Source of the DNA: G963668435 sp963668435 | GTDB lineage: Bacteria; Latescibacterota; Latescibacteria; Latescibacterales; Latescibacteraceae | DNA: 64,000 nt | Assembly (NCBI GenBank): GCA_963668435.2 | Contig: CAXXSC010000008.1 | Coordinates: 930,001-994,000 of the forward strand | Direction of reading: 5' to 3' | Shown: positions 26,118-35,556 of the stretch, piece after piece | How positions within the stretch are numbered: the first letter of the stretch is position 1 | Layout: every line of letters starts with the position of its first letter | Translations under genes and position numbers: made by a program | The notes under the pieces: model-generated | The model's input: the letters and a program-made list of their open reading frames with translations, nothing else | What the model was told of the DNA's origin: nothing | The model's database searches: none

Positions 26118-27551
26118 ATGAAACGAAGAGAATTCATGAAGAGGACGGCAACCGGCGGAGCGGCCCTGGCGGCAACATCTTTCGGTGCTCTTGCCATGCC
26201 AATGGATGCGAAAGCTTACGGCACCGGCGGAGGCCTCGACATTATGGAAGCGCTTGATAGTATAGAGTCGAAAAAAAGCAGGAATTTCATTCCGGAAATC
26301 AGGCCGGAAATCCTCAACAATCCACGAGCCGTGTTTCTGATCGAAACCGATGTGAGCTCCTCTCGTGACAGTAGGGGATTTTTCAGCGATGCCCGACCGC
26401 AGCTCAAGGAAAAGGGTAAAGAGATTGTCTCCCAGCTTTTCGTCAAGGGAAGCCGCAAGGGCGGATCGACAATGATCAGGCCCAATTTCACCACAACTCC
26501 CGACAACGTGTTGAGCCCTGTTGTGGGTATTATCACCTCGCCCGATTTCATCACCGGTTTCTACGAGGGCCTTCGGGAACTCGGAAACACGAATGTCATC
26601 ACCAGCGGCCGTGGTTCCAGCACGCGAATGCACCGGAAAACCGGCATTTATGATGCTTTCGATCCGGTGGGACTCGACCTTATCGAGGCGAATTACAAAC
26701 GATTCTCCCATTACGACAAGAAAGAGCTGAACTGGCATAAAGTTCCCGATCCTGTCGTATGGAAAAAGATCCCGACGACACGTCCGATCGGCGATCCTGA
26801 TAATTTCTTCATCAATATGCCGAAGTTGAAAAACCACAATCTCGGCCTGACCACACTTTCCATCAAGAACCTCCAGGGTGCGGTGCCGACCGGTTACGGT
26901 CATTACTGCAACCAGTGGGATCAGCTCGAAATTCTGTGTAAGCGGTCTTATAACATTAACTTCAAACATTTTGTTAAAGATTATTACCAGAAAGTAGAAG
27001 CTGCATTCCTCAAACATCGTGCCGCAGGCTTCAAATATTGGGACTTTGAGGGTTCTTACGCAAATTATGAAAAACTTGGCGGTTGGGAAGTTTTCAAAAA
27101 AGTCAAAAACGCTTCCCGCGACAACAGAAATGAGTTCATGAAGAAAGTCGGTCCCAACCTGATGTGGGATGAAATGTGGTCTCAGCGCGCTCTCGATTCC
27201 GCCTCCGCGATCAAACCTCACATCAACATCGTTGAAGGTGTCATTGGCCGCGACGGCAGCGGATTCGACACGGGCCGCGATGAGCTGACAAATATCATCA
27301 TCGCTGGTGTTTCAATTTTTGAGGTCGACGCAGTCGGAACTTACATCATGGGTCACGACCCAAAAGAGATGTATTACACGAGGATTGCGAAAGAGCGTAA
27401 TCTCGGAGAATGCGACATTGAAAAGATAGACCTTTACTGGATTAGAAACGGCGAAATCGTCAAAGTCAAAGACATCTCAGAAATCAAACGTCACCGCCTT
27501 GGAGTGAACATGCATACATGGGCGGAAACCGGACAGCGACTTTTCTGGTAG
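26118..27551 (+). CDS. Tat-exported DUF362 family protein
   Basis: A 477-residue protein with a twin-arginine signal (MKRREFMKRTATGGAALAAT ... ALAMPMDAKA), so it is exported folded, possibly with a cofactor. The DUF362 core is seen in STMIRPNFTTTP, FFINMPKLKNHNLGL and LSIKNLQGAVPTGYGHY, and near the C-terminus in GRDGSGFDTGRDELTNIII. A ~110-residue insert rich in Tyr, Phe and Lys (about 275-380) splits the domain. There is no ferredoxin CxxCxxC motif. AGGTGA precedes the start. A strong terminator follows, so it is transcribed apart from the large barrel gene. DUF362 has no established reaction. Confidence 0.82.
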   Translation: MKRREFMKRTATGGAALAATSFGALAMPMDAKAYGTGGGLDIMEALDSIESKKSRNFIPEIRPEILNNPRAVFLIETDVSSSRDSRGFFSDARPQLKEKGKEIVSQLFVKGSRKGGSTMIRPNFTTTPDNVLSPVVGIITSPDFITGFYEGLRELGNTNVITSGRGSSTRMHRKTGIYDAFDPVGLDLIEANYKRFSHYDKKELNWHKVPDPVVWKKIPTTRPIGDPDNFFINMPKLKNHNLGLTTLSIKNLQGAVPTGYGHYCNQWDQLEILCKRSYNINFKHFVKDYYQKVEAAFLKHRAAGFKYWDFEGSYANYEKLGGWEVFKKVKNASRDNRNEFMKKVGPNLMWDEMWSQRALDSASAIKPHINIVEGVIGRDGSGFDTGRDELTNIIIAGVSIFEVDAVGTYIMGHDPKEMYYTRIAKERNLGECDIEKIDLYWIRNGEIVKVKDISEIKRHRLGVNMHTWAETGQRLFW

Positions 27552-27580
27552 ACCCACGAAGATACATAATTTGCGACATA

Positions 27581-27614
27581 AAAAAACTCCGTGCGCACAA
27601 CACGGAGTTTTTTT
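27581..27614 (+). terminator. Rho-independent terminator after the DUF362 gene
   Basis: aaaaaactccgtg (27581-27593) pairs with cacggagttttttt (27601-27614) around a seven-base loop. The A and T arms make it bidirectional. Confidence 0.9.
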
Positions 27615-27645
27615 ATGTTTTTTTAGGAAAAAGGGCACTTTCCTC

Positions 27646-27674
27646 TTGCGTTACTGTTGAAATTGCCCTAATAT
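27646..27674 (+). promoter_or_regulatory. Sigma70-type promoter for the large outer-membrane protein gene
   Basis: TTGCGT (27646-27651) and TAATAT (27669-27674) are 17 bases apart. The transcript would start about 65 bases before the ATG. A partial copy of the spacer region (act-ttgaaatt ... ctaata) recurs about 45 bases downstream at 27700-27717, as a second promoter-like or operator-like element. Confidence 0.55.
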
Positions 27675-27745
27675 TAGTTTCGGGTTTGTTTTAGGGAACT
27701 ATTGAAATTTTTTCTAATACATCATAACTACGTGGGGATGACAAT

Positions 27746-30700
27746 ATGAAGCGAGTTGTTAGCGGTGTCATGCTTTTCGCTATTGTATTGGCTTTTGCCG
27801 GCACAGTACAAGCGCAAAGTGTTTACGAGTTGAGAAAACTAACCCAGGACGAATGGCTCTCCATGAGCACTGAGGAGCGTCTTGCGGCCCTTGGAAAGAG
27901 TTATCAGCACGATACGAACCAGACATTTCTCGGCAGTTTCGGCGAGGACCAGGATCTTTACAAGAGCTGGGGCTACGAATTTTACGAGATGGAGGACCGG
28001 TATCAGAACTACTCTTTCCGTAATTACGAGCCTTATAACATTATTGAGGAGCGCCGTCGTAAATGGTCTTACAACAGTTTCGGCGACAGGATTTCCAAGA
28101 TGCGTGTCAACGCCAATATCTGGCGTGAGATTGTCAGCGGCACGAAAACATCGTATGTCGATATGCCGTATAAATATATCAACTCTTCTGGTAAGGAAAC
28201 CGCTTTTATTGACGGTGTCTGGGTTGCAAGAGAAGGCACTGACGACTGGGCAGTCTCCATTACCGGTGCAGGTGCTCTCAGAACAGCTTTCACACCTCTC
28301 ACGCTCTCGCTTCCTAATATGGACGGTTTTTCAATTGACTTCCAGTCCAAGAACACGCAGGTCAAGCTGATCAGTTCCGTTCCTCTCGGAGCTTACGGCC
28401 GCTATGAGCTGGCAACCGCTACATCTAACGACCTTGTTCGCCGAGGCGGCGTCATGCTTCGCGGCGGCCGCATGAGGCATAAATTCGGTGTGCTGACACT
28501 TGGCGCCACCTATGCAACATCCTATGGTGTCCAGGGCAACCGTCAGCGTGGTAACGAATGGCGTGGAACGGTCAGTAACTACACACCGACGCCTATGATG
28601 GTTGCGGTCAGGTTCCTTGATGACTCTCCCAACGATAATGAAGGCGGACCGGTTGTTTATGACATTCGCCTGAAAATCAATGGCAAGTTCCGTGACGACA
28701 TCATCCCTTCCATCATTCGCGACGATGTTTCACGCGACCGAATCAGCGCCCTTACCGACATTCTCGAACAGCCCTATATAGAGCCAAAAAATGCGGTCAA
28801 GGTCGGTGGCCCCGAGCATGATTTCCACAGTGTTTCCGAGCGAATTTACAAGTATGCCGACTATATTTACCTTAACGACTACATCAGGGGTAATAACATC
28901 GAGGCCGTCCCTGATAAGTTCGATGCAAAACTTTCTAACGAGTATTATGAGCTTATCGAGCAGGCAGGCAAGCCGCTTTCCGCGGACGGCACTGAAATGC
29001 TTGTTTACACATTCGATATCGGCAGTATCACGGATACCGTATACAGCATTGAGGCTGTTACAACAGTCGCCAACGATTATCGCATTCAGACTGCTATGAT
29101 TTATACGCTCGAATCGTCAGGTGGTCACGATTCTACAGGTAAACCCACATCCTGGTATAACTCGACATACTGGCGAACGGTTGCACAGTGTGATGGCAAC
29201 ATCAAAGACAAATCGAATATCAGGACAGTCACCCTTAACTTTGGTTTCCAGGTTGCTACCGTTCTGTATGGTTTAGATGCCGACTTCAATTACCGTGGTT
29301 TCAAAATCCGCGGTGAATTTGTCAAGAACGACAATCATTACATGTTCGCTGAGGGTGCTCCCGGAACCGGTTCTCCCCTTACATCCATCGCGAATCAGGA
29401 ACCCCGCAATGGCGGTCGTTTTACAGAATCTGATAACGCATATTACCTGGTTGCGCAGAAAGACTGGGAAATGTTCGGTTTCAACGCTGAAATATTCAAG
29501 ATGGGTAAAAACTATAAACCCTACATGGATTATTTCAATATTGCCGCAGATGACGCTGCCTACGGTACCAACGCACCCAGTTCGCGCAACCGTTTCTCGC
29601 GTGTCAATATGGTTGAGGACAACGATGACGGTGATTCGTATCCCGATACGATGTTGACTCAGCGTACAGTCGGTTACCGAATTCTATCTACCGAGGACCC
29701 CGATGGTGTGTTCCCCGGTAACGATGCCGATAATGATGGTATTTCCGATAACAACAAGAACAACAACAGCCTTCCTGATTATGACGAACCGTTCTTCATG
29801 TTCGATATCGATCCCGACGATTTTGTTTTTGGAAATGACTATAACAACAATACGGTTCCCGACTTCCGTGAAGATGACATGAAACTCGATACGCCTTACG
29901 ATCTTGACCGTCAGGGCCATCATTACTTCTTCAGGGTCTCTCCGATCAAGACAATCGACTTGATTGCCGGTTCAATGAAAACTGGCGGTGTTGGAACCTC
30001 TTCGAAAACCGATAACGATTACGTGAAAGCCATCCTTAACTACGATGTTTTCCATGTTGGCAAACTTTACGCCGAGTATCGTTATGAAAAGATCAAGGAT
30101 AACTTCCGCGATCCTTATATCCGGGTTAAAGAGCAGATGAAAGAACAGTATCTCGAGCCTGGTATCCAGTCAAGTAAGGGGCGCTACGAACGCGACCTGT
30201 ATTTTGACGAACTCGAGTACAGGAACTCCAGTGTCAACCGTCTGTTCCTCGAATCGAAAATCAGGGCGGTGCCTTCCATCACCCTTGAAAACCATATCCG
30301 TTTCGAGCGTAACGAACAGATCGAAGGCGACATGTACGATGGAAGCTATCAGCCGTTTGACGTTCTCTCCACAATGGCGATGGTCAACAAAATCGTCTAC
30401 ACGAGGCAGTTCGGAAACTTTGTTTTCTCGCCGGGTGTCAAGTTCAGGCTGCTCAAGAAAGTCCGTTCCGAATCACTTCAGCCTCTCGATCATTACCTGA
30501 TGCGTATTCCTCTTGTGATGTTAAAATACATCATCTCTGATAATACTGACATCGCTCTTGGATTCCAGGGTTTACCCGGTCTTCCGCTGAATTATGTTGA
30601 CTATGTCCAGTCCCAGAACGATTACGAACGTTCGACCTACACCCTTCAGCTCCAGAACCACAGCGGTTACTTCGGTTACCGTGTCTGGGGTGCCATCGGT

Positions 30701-30796
30701 TACACGTTCGACCAGTTCGGCTACCAGGAAACGGATCGCCAGTTTGAGGATTACAAGACTTCATCGTTCTTCGTGAAGATGAATCTCGGTTGGTAA
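27746..30796 (+). CDS. Large exported protein, probable outer-membrane beta-barrel with Asp-rich Ca-binding insert
   Basis: A 1016-residue exported protein with signal peptide MKRVVSGVMLFAIVLAFAG ending VQA-Q. The body is rich in alternating aromatic/hydrophobic strands and ends SSFFVKMNLGW, an aromatic terminus typical of barrel outer-membrane proteins. Residues ~625-715 hold thrombospondin type 3-like Ca-binding repeats: NDADNDGISDNNKNNNSLPD, then DIDPDDFVFGNDYNNNTVPD. The C-terminal ~280 residues (YAEYRYEKIKDNF ... LFLESKIRAVPSITLENHIR ... ALGFQGLPGLPL) look like barrel strands. ggggatgac precedes the ATG. Its own promoter and terminator imply an independent, probably abundant envelope product. 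The family is not recognised and the role (pore, adhesin or glycan importer) is not assignable. Confidence 0.68.
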   Translation: MKRVVSGVMLFAIVLAFAGTVQAQSVYELRKLTQDEWLSMSTEERLAALGKSYQHDTNQTFLGSFGEDQDLYKSWGYEFYEMEDRYQNYSFRNYEPYNIIEERRRKWSYNSFGDRISKMRVNANIWREIVSGTKTSYVDMPYKYINSSGKETAFIDGVWVAREGTDDWAVSITGAGALRTAFTPLTLSLPNMDGFSIDFQSKNTQVKLISSVPLGAYGRYELATATSNDLVRRGGVMLRGGRMRHKFGVLTLGATYATSYGVQGNRQRGNEWRGTVSNYTPTPMMVAVRFLDDSPNDNEGGPVVYDIRLKINGKFRDDIIPSIIRDDVSRDRISALTDILEQPYIEPKNAVKVGGPEHDFHSVSERIYKYADYIYLNDYIRGNNIEAVPDKFDAKLSNEYYELIEQAGKPLSADGTEMLVYTFDIGSITDTVYSIEAVTTVANDYRIQTAMIYTLESSGGHDSTGKPTSWYNSTYWRTVAQCDGNIKDKSNIRTVTLNFGFQVATVLYGLDADFNYRGFKIRGEFVKNDNHYMFAEGAPGTGSPLTSIANQEPRNGGRFTESDNAYYLVAQKDWEMFGFNAEIFKMGKNYKPYMDYFNIAADDAAYGTNAPSSRNRFSRVNMVEDNDDGDSYPDTMLTQRTVGYRILSTEDPDGVFPGNDADNDGISDNNKNNNSLPDYDEPFFMFDIDPDDFVFGNDYNNNTVPDFREDDMKLDTPYDLDRQGHHYFFRVSPIKTIDLIAGSMKTGGVGTSSKTDNDYVKAILNYDVFHVGKLYAEYRYEKIKDNFRDPYIRVKEQMKEQYLEPGIQSSKGRYERDLYFDELEYRNSSVNRLFLESKIRAVPSITLENHIRFERNEQIEGDMYDGSYQPFDVLSTMAMVNKIVYTRQFGNFVFSPGVKFRLLKKVRSESLQPLDHYLMRIPLVMLKYIISDNTDIALGFQGLPGLPLNYVDYVQSQNDYERSTYTLQLQNHSGYFGYRVWGAIGYTFDQFGYQETDRQFEDYKTSSFFVKMNLGW

Positions 30797-30814
30797 TCGA
30801 TTATCTACAGATAG

Positions 30815-30847
30815 AAAAAACGGGGCTCTTTCGAGTCCCGTTTTTTT
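30815..30847 (+). terminator. Rho-independent terminator after the large barrel gene
   Basis: aaaaaacggggctc pairs with gagtcccgttttttt through a short ttt-centred loop, with one G-T mismatch, followed by T7 (30841-30847). The flanking A run would let it also stop the convergent minus-strand gene ending at 30876. Confidence 0.85.
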
Positions 30848-30875
30848 GCCCATTTTTGTCACTGATGCGTTCTTA

Positions 30876-31823
30876 TTATCCCTTGAACAAACCTTCGAGC
30901 AATGGTGTTCTCACAATCTTCCTGCCTCTCAAAAACCAGTCTGTCGTATTATCTGCGCTTCCTTTTGCCGGAATGAGCTTTGAGGCATACGTTTTTTTTA
31001 CAACCGGTTTCCTGACAATGAGATCGAGTGGAACAGCGGAGTTTTCATTTACGACCGCAAAGTGCTCGTTTTCATCATGAATATTCGACCACGCATGCGG
31101 GCAGGGTGAAAAGTCAGCTGTCGCGACATAGATCTTTTCCCCCTGTTCGAGAATAACCGGCACGAGACCTTTCGTCTCCCCCTCCATACCCTCTGGCACC
31201 TTGAACTCGTGAGCTGAGGCATCGCCTTTTTTTCTGGCAGATATCAGGTAGTAACGCCCCTTGTTTACCGGATGATCGAACGCCTTCTCATCGATGAAAA
31301 AGCATATACGGCTTTCCTGTGGAGAACTGAGAACCGTAAAATCCTCAAACTTTGCCGCTATCATGTCAATATATCCGCGTGTCTCCCACAGATCACGATA
31401 TCCGCAGTCATTTTCATTAATCATTACATAGGTCCAGTGTTCTGGCCAGCTCTTGTTCGGCGGCTGGAAGCCGGGAAGAGTGTCACGTGTATCGACAGTG
31501 CCATCAGGGACATCTTTTCCTCCCGGATAAACATCAGGATCGAATGCGAACACATTTTTATGTGCATGATGAACCAGAAACGGCGTTACCAGCGCCTTGT
31601 TGCAGACAGCTTCGTTAATGCCGAGATATAGACATATGACTGTTTCTGGAATCGAAGGTATCATATGTGCGAGTTCCAGTGAATCACCACCCTCATCCGG
31701 TGAAAAATATTGAGCGTGTGAGGCAATCAGCGAAGCGGAATCTTCGAGAAACGCACGGTACTCATCTTTATTGAGACTTGCCCCCGCGGGGACATTAATT
31801 TTTCGAGTAGATGATAAAGTCAT
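30876..31823 (-). CDS. Hypothetical cytoplasmic protein, 315 residues
   Basis: No signal peptide or membrane segment is visible. The sequence is well formed, with AGGAGA seven bases before the start. Notable features are a His/Asp-rich middle (FLVHHAHKNVFAFDPDVYPG), Trp-rich NKSWPEHWTYVMINENDCGY and a late CPHAWSNIHDENEHFAVVNE segment; grouped His, Asp, Glu and Cys could form a metal site. The C-terminal ~100 residues may be a beta-sandwich. It is 45 bases upstream of yjbQ on the same strand. I do not recognise the family and give no function. Confidence 0.6.
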   Translation of the reverse strand: MTLSSTRKINVPAGASLNKDEYRAFLEDSASLIASHAQYFSPDEGGDSLELAHMIPSIPETVICLYLGINEAVCNKALVTPFLVHHAHKNVFAFDPDVYPGGKDVPDGTVDTRDTLPGFQPPNKSWPEHWTYVMINENDCGYRDLWETRGYIDMIAAKFEDFTVLSSPQESRICFFIDEKAFDHPVNKGRYYLISARKKGDASAHEFKVPEGMEGETKGLVPVILEQGEKIYVATADFSPCPHAWSNIHDENEHFAVVNENSAVPLDLIVRKPVVKKTYASKLIPAKGSADNTTDWFLRGRKIVRTPLLEGLFKG

Positions 31824-31868
31824 GATTTTCTCCTGACGGTTATTACGTCAACACCCAGTTCACAGTCA

Positions 31869-32288
31869 TCATTCTCCGATAAACTGCAGCACGAGCCGCC
31901 TTCGACGCGACCTAACATCAAAATCGATGAATACCACCTGCTGCCAGGTCCCCAGTGTCAGTGCGCCTGAGCAGAACGGGATCGAGATCGACGGTCCCAA
32001 TAGAGTCGCTCGCAGATGAGAATGTCCGTTGCCATCGTGCCAGGTCTGGTCATGATAATAGGCCGGCCCCTCGGGAATGAGACGCGCCCAGAGGTCTTTC
32101 ATATCCCTGATGAGGCCCGGTTCATATTCAACTGTTGTCAATGCACCTGTCGCACCCGGCACAAATACTGTCAGAACACCGTTGTTCAATCCGCTTTCAT
32201 TTAACTTTTCCGCAAGATCGCCGGTAATATCGATGCTTTCCCCATTGCCATCAGTCTCGAATTCGATTGTTTTGCTTACTACAGCCAT
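31869..32288 (-). CDS. YjbQ/UPF0047 family protein
   Basis: A 139-residue member of the UPF0047 family, small trimeric proteins that show weak thiamine-phosphate-synthase activity in E. coli YjbQ. Family motifs are VFVPGATGALTTVEYEPG, the His-containing YYHDQTWHDGNGHSHLRA and PFCSGALTLGTWQQVVFIDF. GAGGTG lies six bases before the start at 32288; an ATG four codons upstream overlaps that site. The physiological role is unsettled. Confidence 0.9.
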   Translation of the reverse strand: MAVVSKTIEFETDGNGESIDITGDLAEKLNESGLNNGVLTVFVPGATGALTTVEYEPGLIRDMKDLWARLIPEGPAYYHDQTWHDGNGHSHLRATLLGPSISIPFCSGALTLGTWQQVVFIDFDVRSRRRRLVLQFIGE

Positions 32289-32468
32289 ATAACACCTCAT
32301 GTTATTATTTCAGTATCCTACCTTTTTTGAAAGTAATCATTCCCGTAAATGAATACAAAGAAATTCCTTAAATATCCAGGATACAAGAATTGCCTTGCCC
32401 CATGTACCGTGAGCGTCTTTTATTACATCAATGATTATTATACTTCATAATGTATAAGGAGCAAGCAC

Positions 32469-33440
32469 ATGGCATTTTACGACCTTTCCGAAGATGAACT
32501 GCAACAATACAAACCTGAACGCACTGAACCAGAGAATTTCGACACGTTCTGGAAAGACACCCTTGATGATTCACGACAACAGCCGCTTGATGCATTATTC
32601 ACTCCTGTCGATTACGGTCTCGAACTCATTGACATATTTGATGTCAGTTTCGCAGGCTACGGCGGTCAGACTATCAAGGGCTGGCTCATGCTTCCCCGGA
32701 AAAGAAGCGGAAAACTGCCCTGCGTGGTCGAATATATAGGTTACGGCGGCGGAAGAGGTTTTCCCACCGACTGGCTTGTCTGGTCGACAGCAGGCTACGC
32801 CCATCTTGTCATGGACACGCGCGGACAGGGTAGCACCTGGCTTCACGGCGATACCGCGGATATTGATGAGCCCGGCGGCAATCCGCAGCATCCCGGTTTT
32901 ATGACAAAGGGCGTACTATCTCCGAAAACATATTACTACCGCCGCGTTTTCACTGACGCTGTGCGAGCGATCGAGGCTGCCTCATCTTTCGATGCAATAG
33001 ATGAAGACCGTATCGCGGTCAGAGGTGTCAGTCAGGGCGGCGGTATCAGTATTGCAGCCGCGGGGCTTGTCCCCTCGGTCAAGGCCATGATGGCAAATGT
33101 CCCGTTTCTCTGCCATTACCGCCGTGCGACCGAAATAACCGACAAACTACCCTACCTTGAACTCGCCAATTATCTCAGGGTTCACCGCGACAAGATCGAT
33201 ACCGTTTTCGAGACACTTTCCTATTTCGACGGTGTCAATTTTGCGACACGTGCAAAGGCCAAAGCCCTGTTCTCTGTCGGTCTTATGGATGATATATGTC
33301 CACCCTCGACAGTCTATGCCGCATTCAACCATTATCGTGCGGAAAAAGACATACGTGTCTGGCGCTACAATTACCATGACGGCGGCGGTTCTTTCCAGGT
33401 GAAAGAAGAGATCGCATTTCTTAACAGCATCATGAAATAA
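32469..33440 (+). CDS. CE7 acetyl esterase (acetylxylan esterase/cephalosporin-C deacetylase)
   Basis: A 323-residue alpha/beta hydrolase of carbohydrate esterase family 7, which removes acetyl groups from xylo-oligosaccharides and other small acetyl esters. The triad is S188 (RGVSQGGG), D274 (GLMDDICPPST) and H303 (YNYHDGGG), the numbering I know for the Thermotoga maritima enzyme TM0077. The family RGQGST motif is present (residues 118-123). There is no signal peptide, so it acts in the cytoplasm on imported oligosaccharides. TAAGGAGC precedes the start. It is 69 bases upstream of a secreted beta-helix protein, consistent with a plant or algal glycan pathway. Confidence 0.92.
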   Translation: MAFYDLSEDELQQYKPERTEPENFDTFWKDTLDDSRQQPLDALFTPVDYGLELIDIFDVSFAGYGGQTIKGWLMLPRKRSGKLPCVVEYIGYGGGRGFPTDWLVWSTAGYAHLVMDTRGQGSTWLHGDTADIDEPGGNPQHPGFMTKGVLSPKTYYYRRVFTDAVRAIEAASSFDAIDEDRIAVRGVSQGGGISIAAAGLVPSVKAMMANVPFLCHYRRATEITDKLPYLELANYLRVHRDKIDTVFETLSYFDGVNFATRAKAKALFSVGLMDDICPPSTVYAAFNHYRAEKDIRVWRYNYHDGGGSFQVKEEIAFLNSIMK

Positions 33441-33509
33441 TACTATTTATATACACTCAATCGAATTAACGGCAGGTTTCTCACACTGTGACGCCGGGAG
33501 GAGATTATC

Positions 33510-35525
33510 ATGCAGGGGCGTTTCATAAGGTTTCTGGCAGCAATAGTGATTACAGCGTTTTTCATGGTTTCCTGTGGTTCACCCAACAAGGAAATCGCCA
33601 TTTATGTTGCACAGGACGGCAACGATGACTGGCTGGGCGACAAGGATGAAAGTAACGCCATGGCCTATGAAGGGCCTGTGCTCAGCATTCAGCGGGCGCA
33701 GGAACTTGTCAGGGAAAAACTGGAGGAAGGCACACAGGAAAAGGCCATTACGGTCTATATCCGCGAGGGCGACTATATCCTTCCCTCACCTCTCACCCTG
33801 ACCGCGGCAGACAACGGCACGGCAGAATGCCCTGTCACGTACCGGTCCTACCCCGGCGAGCGTGTCCGTATCATAGGCGCCCAGGTGATCAGTGGCTGGC
33901 AAAAAGACGCAGACGGTGTCTGGACTGCGAAAGTTCCCGGCGCCACCCGTGGACAGATGAGTTTCAACCAGCTTTTCATAGGCGGTGAACGCAGGATCAG
34001 GGCGCGAATCCCGAATGACGGCTATTTTATGGTCGACGGCCCCATATCAAAGGACCCGAAAGCCCAGTTTAAGTATCGCGGCGACGATATCAAGGCCGAT
34101 TGGGCAAGGCAGACAGGTGTCGAGGTCATCGCACTCCAGAAATGGGCTGATTTCCGCATGTATATCGAGCGTATCGACAGCGCGAAGAAAATCATCACGC
34201 TCTCGCGCCAGTGCCGCCCCTCAAACCACGAAAACGATGCACGCTACTGGATCGAAAATATCCGCGAGGGCCTTGACAATCCAGGTGAATGGTATCTCGA
34301 CACAAAGACCGGGACTGTATCCTACATTGCGCTTCCCGGCGAAAATCCCAATGAGAAAGAGGCGTTCATGCCCTATCTCACCCAGCTTGTCCGTTTCGAG
34401 GGCAAACCGGAACAGGGTGAATATGTCGAGAACATCAATCTGTGCGACCTCGAATTCCTGTTCAGCGACTGGAACATCCCCTCTGAAGGCTATGCCGATA
34501 CACAGGCCGCGCATACAATTCCCGGAGTAATTTTCGGCGAGGGTGCAAAATCAATCCGCATCGAGAACTGCACGATTTCACATCATGGCAACTACGCTGT
34601 CGAATTCAGCCGCGGCTGCAGCAACATCCAGATTGTCGGCTGCGAAATGTCCGACCTCGGCGCAGGCGGTGTGAAGATCGGCGAATGTGTTACCCGTGAA
34701 GACGAGCGCGAAAAGACACATCATAACACTGTAACGGACAATCATATACACGATATCGGAGAGGTGTTCTCCCCCGCCTGCGGCGTCATCATTTTCAGGA
34801 GCGGCCAGAACCTTATCGGCCACAACCACATTCACGACACCTATTATACCGGTATATCTAACGGCTGGTCATGGGGTTACGCTGAAACAGACACGAAAGA
34901 GAACATCATCGAGTTCAACCATGTTCACGATATCGGGCGCGGTATGCTCAGCGATATGGGCGGCAACTACAATCTGGGGCTTCAGCCGGGAACGATCATC
35001 CGGAACAATTACTTCCACGATATCTCATCCTACGGCTATGGCGGCTGGGGTATTTACACCGATGAGGGATCGACTGACATCCTGATCGAGAACAACGTGG
35101 TGCATGACACGAAATCAGGCGGCTTCCACCAGCATTACGGCCGTGAGAACATAATCCGCAACAATATTTTTGTGAACGCGAAACAGGGCCAGATCATAAG
35201 GACACGCATGGAGGAGCATATCAGTTTCACTTTCGAGCGCAACATCGTCTACTGGACCGAAGGGCCGCTTCTCGGCAGCAACTGGAAGGACGATAAATAC
35301 GTGCTCGACTACAACTGCTATTTCAACACTGCGGGTGAACCGGTGATGTTCAAGGAGTGGACATTCGAGGAATGGCAGGCACGCGGACAGGATACGCACT
35401 CGGTGATAGCCGACCCGATGTTTACCGATCCGGCGAGCCATGACTACTCACTCAAGGCAGGATCACCGGCTTATGATATCGGTTTCTTGGATATCGATCT
35501 GAGCACGGTCGGCCCGCGTAATTAA
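33510..35525 (+). CDS. Right-handed parallel beta-helix lipoprotein (glycan-active enzyme-like)
   Basis: A 671-residue lipoprotein. Signal peptide FLAAIVITAFFMVS precedes the lipobox Cys C22. The N-terminal segment (IYVAQDGNDDWLG ... VLSIQRAQELVREKLEEG ... VYIREGDYIL) is the entry of pectate-lyase-like and GH141-like beta-helix enzymes. From about residue 320 repeated coils appear (IRIENCTISHHGNYAVEFSR, TDNHIHDIGEV, GHNHIHDTYYTGIS, ENNVVHDTKSGGF), with regular NxxHD turns. A GGGAGGAG site precedes the ATG. The N-terminal GH141-like layout and the CE7 neighbour suggest a periplasmic or outer-leaflet glycan hydrolase or lyase. Catalytic residues cannot be named. Confidence 0.82.
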   Translation: MQGRFIRFLAAIVITAFFMVSCGSPNKEIAIYVAQDGNDDWLGDKDESNAMAYEGPVLSIQRAQELVREKLEEGTQEKAITVYIREGDYILPSPLTLTAADNGTAECPVTYRSYPGERVRIIGAQVISGWQKDADGVWTAKVPGATRGQMSFNQLFIGGERRIRARIPNDGYFMVDGPISKDPKAQFKYRGDDIKADWARQTGVEVIALQKWADFRMYIERIDSAKKIITLSRQCRPSNHENDARYWIENIREGLDNPGEWYLDTKTGTVSYIALPGENPNEKEAFMPYLTQLVRFEGKPEQGEYVENINLCDLEFLFSDWNIPSEGYADTQAAHTIPGVIFGEGAKSIRIENCTISHHGNYAVEFSRGCSNIQIVGCEMSDLGAGGVKIGECVTREDEREKTHHNTVTDNHIHDIGEVFSPACGVIIFRSGQNLIGHNHIHDTYYTGISNGWSWGYAETDTKENIIEFNHVHDIGRGMLSDMGGNYNLGLQPGTIIRNNYFHDISSYGYGGWGIYTDEGSTDILIENNVVHDTKSGGFHQHYGRENIIRNNIFVNAKQGQIIRTRMEEHISFTFERNIVYWTEGPLLGSNWKDDKYVLDYNCYFNTAGEPVMFKEWTFEEWQARGQDTHSVIADPMFTDPASHDYSLKAGSPAYDIGFLDIDLSTVGPRN

Positions 35526-35556
35526 ACAGCTACACATCGATTATCAAGGACATGTA

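Noticed and set aside
26100..27221. A 373-codon minus-strand ORF over the DUF362 gene
   Set aside because: Antisense shadow of a Tat-signal DUF362 protein with strong motifs and ribosome site.
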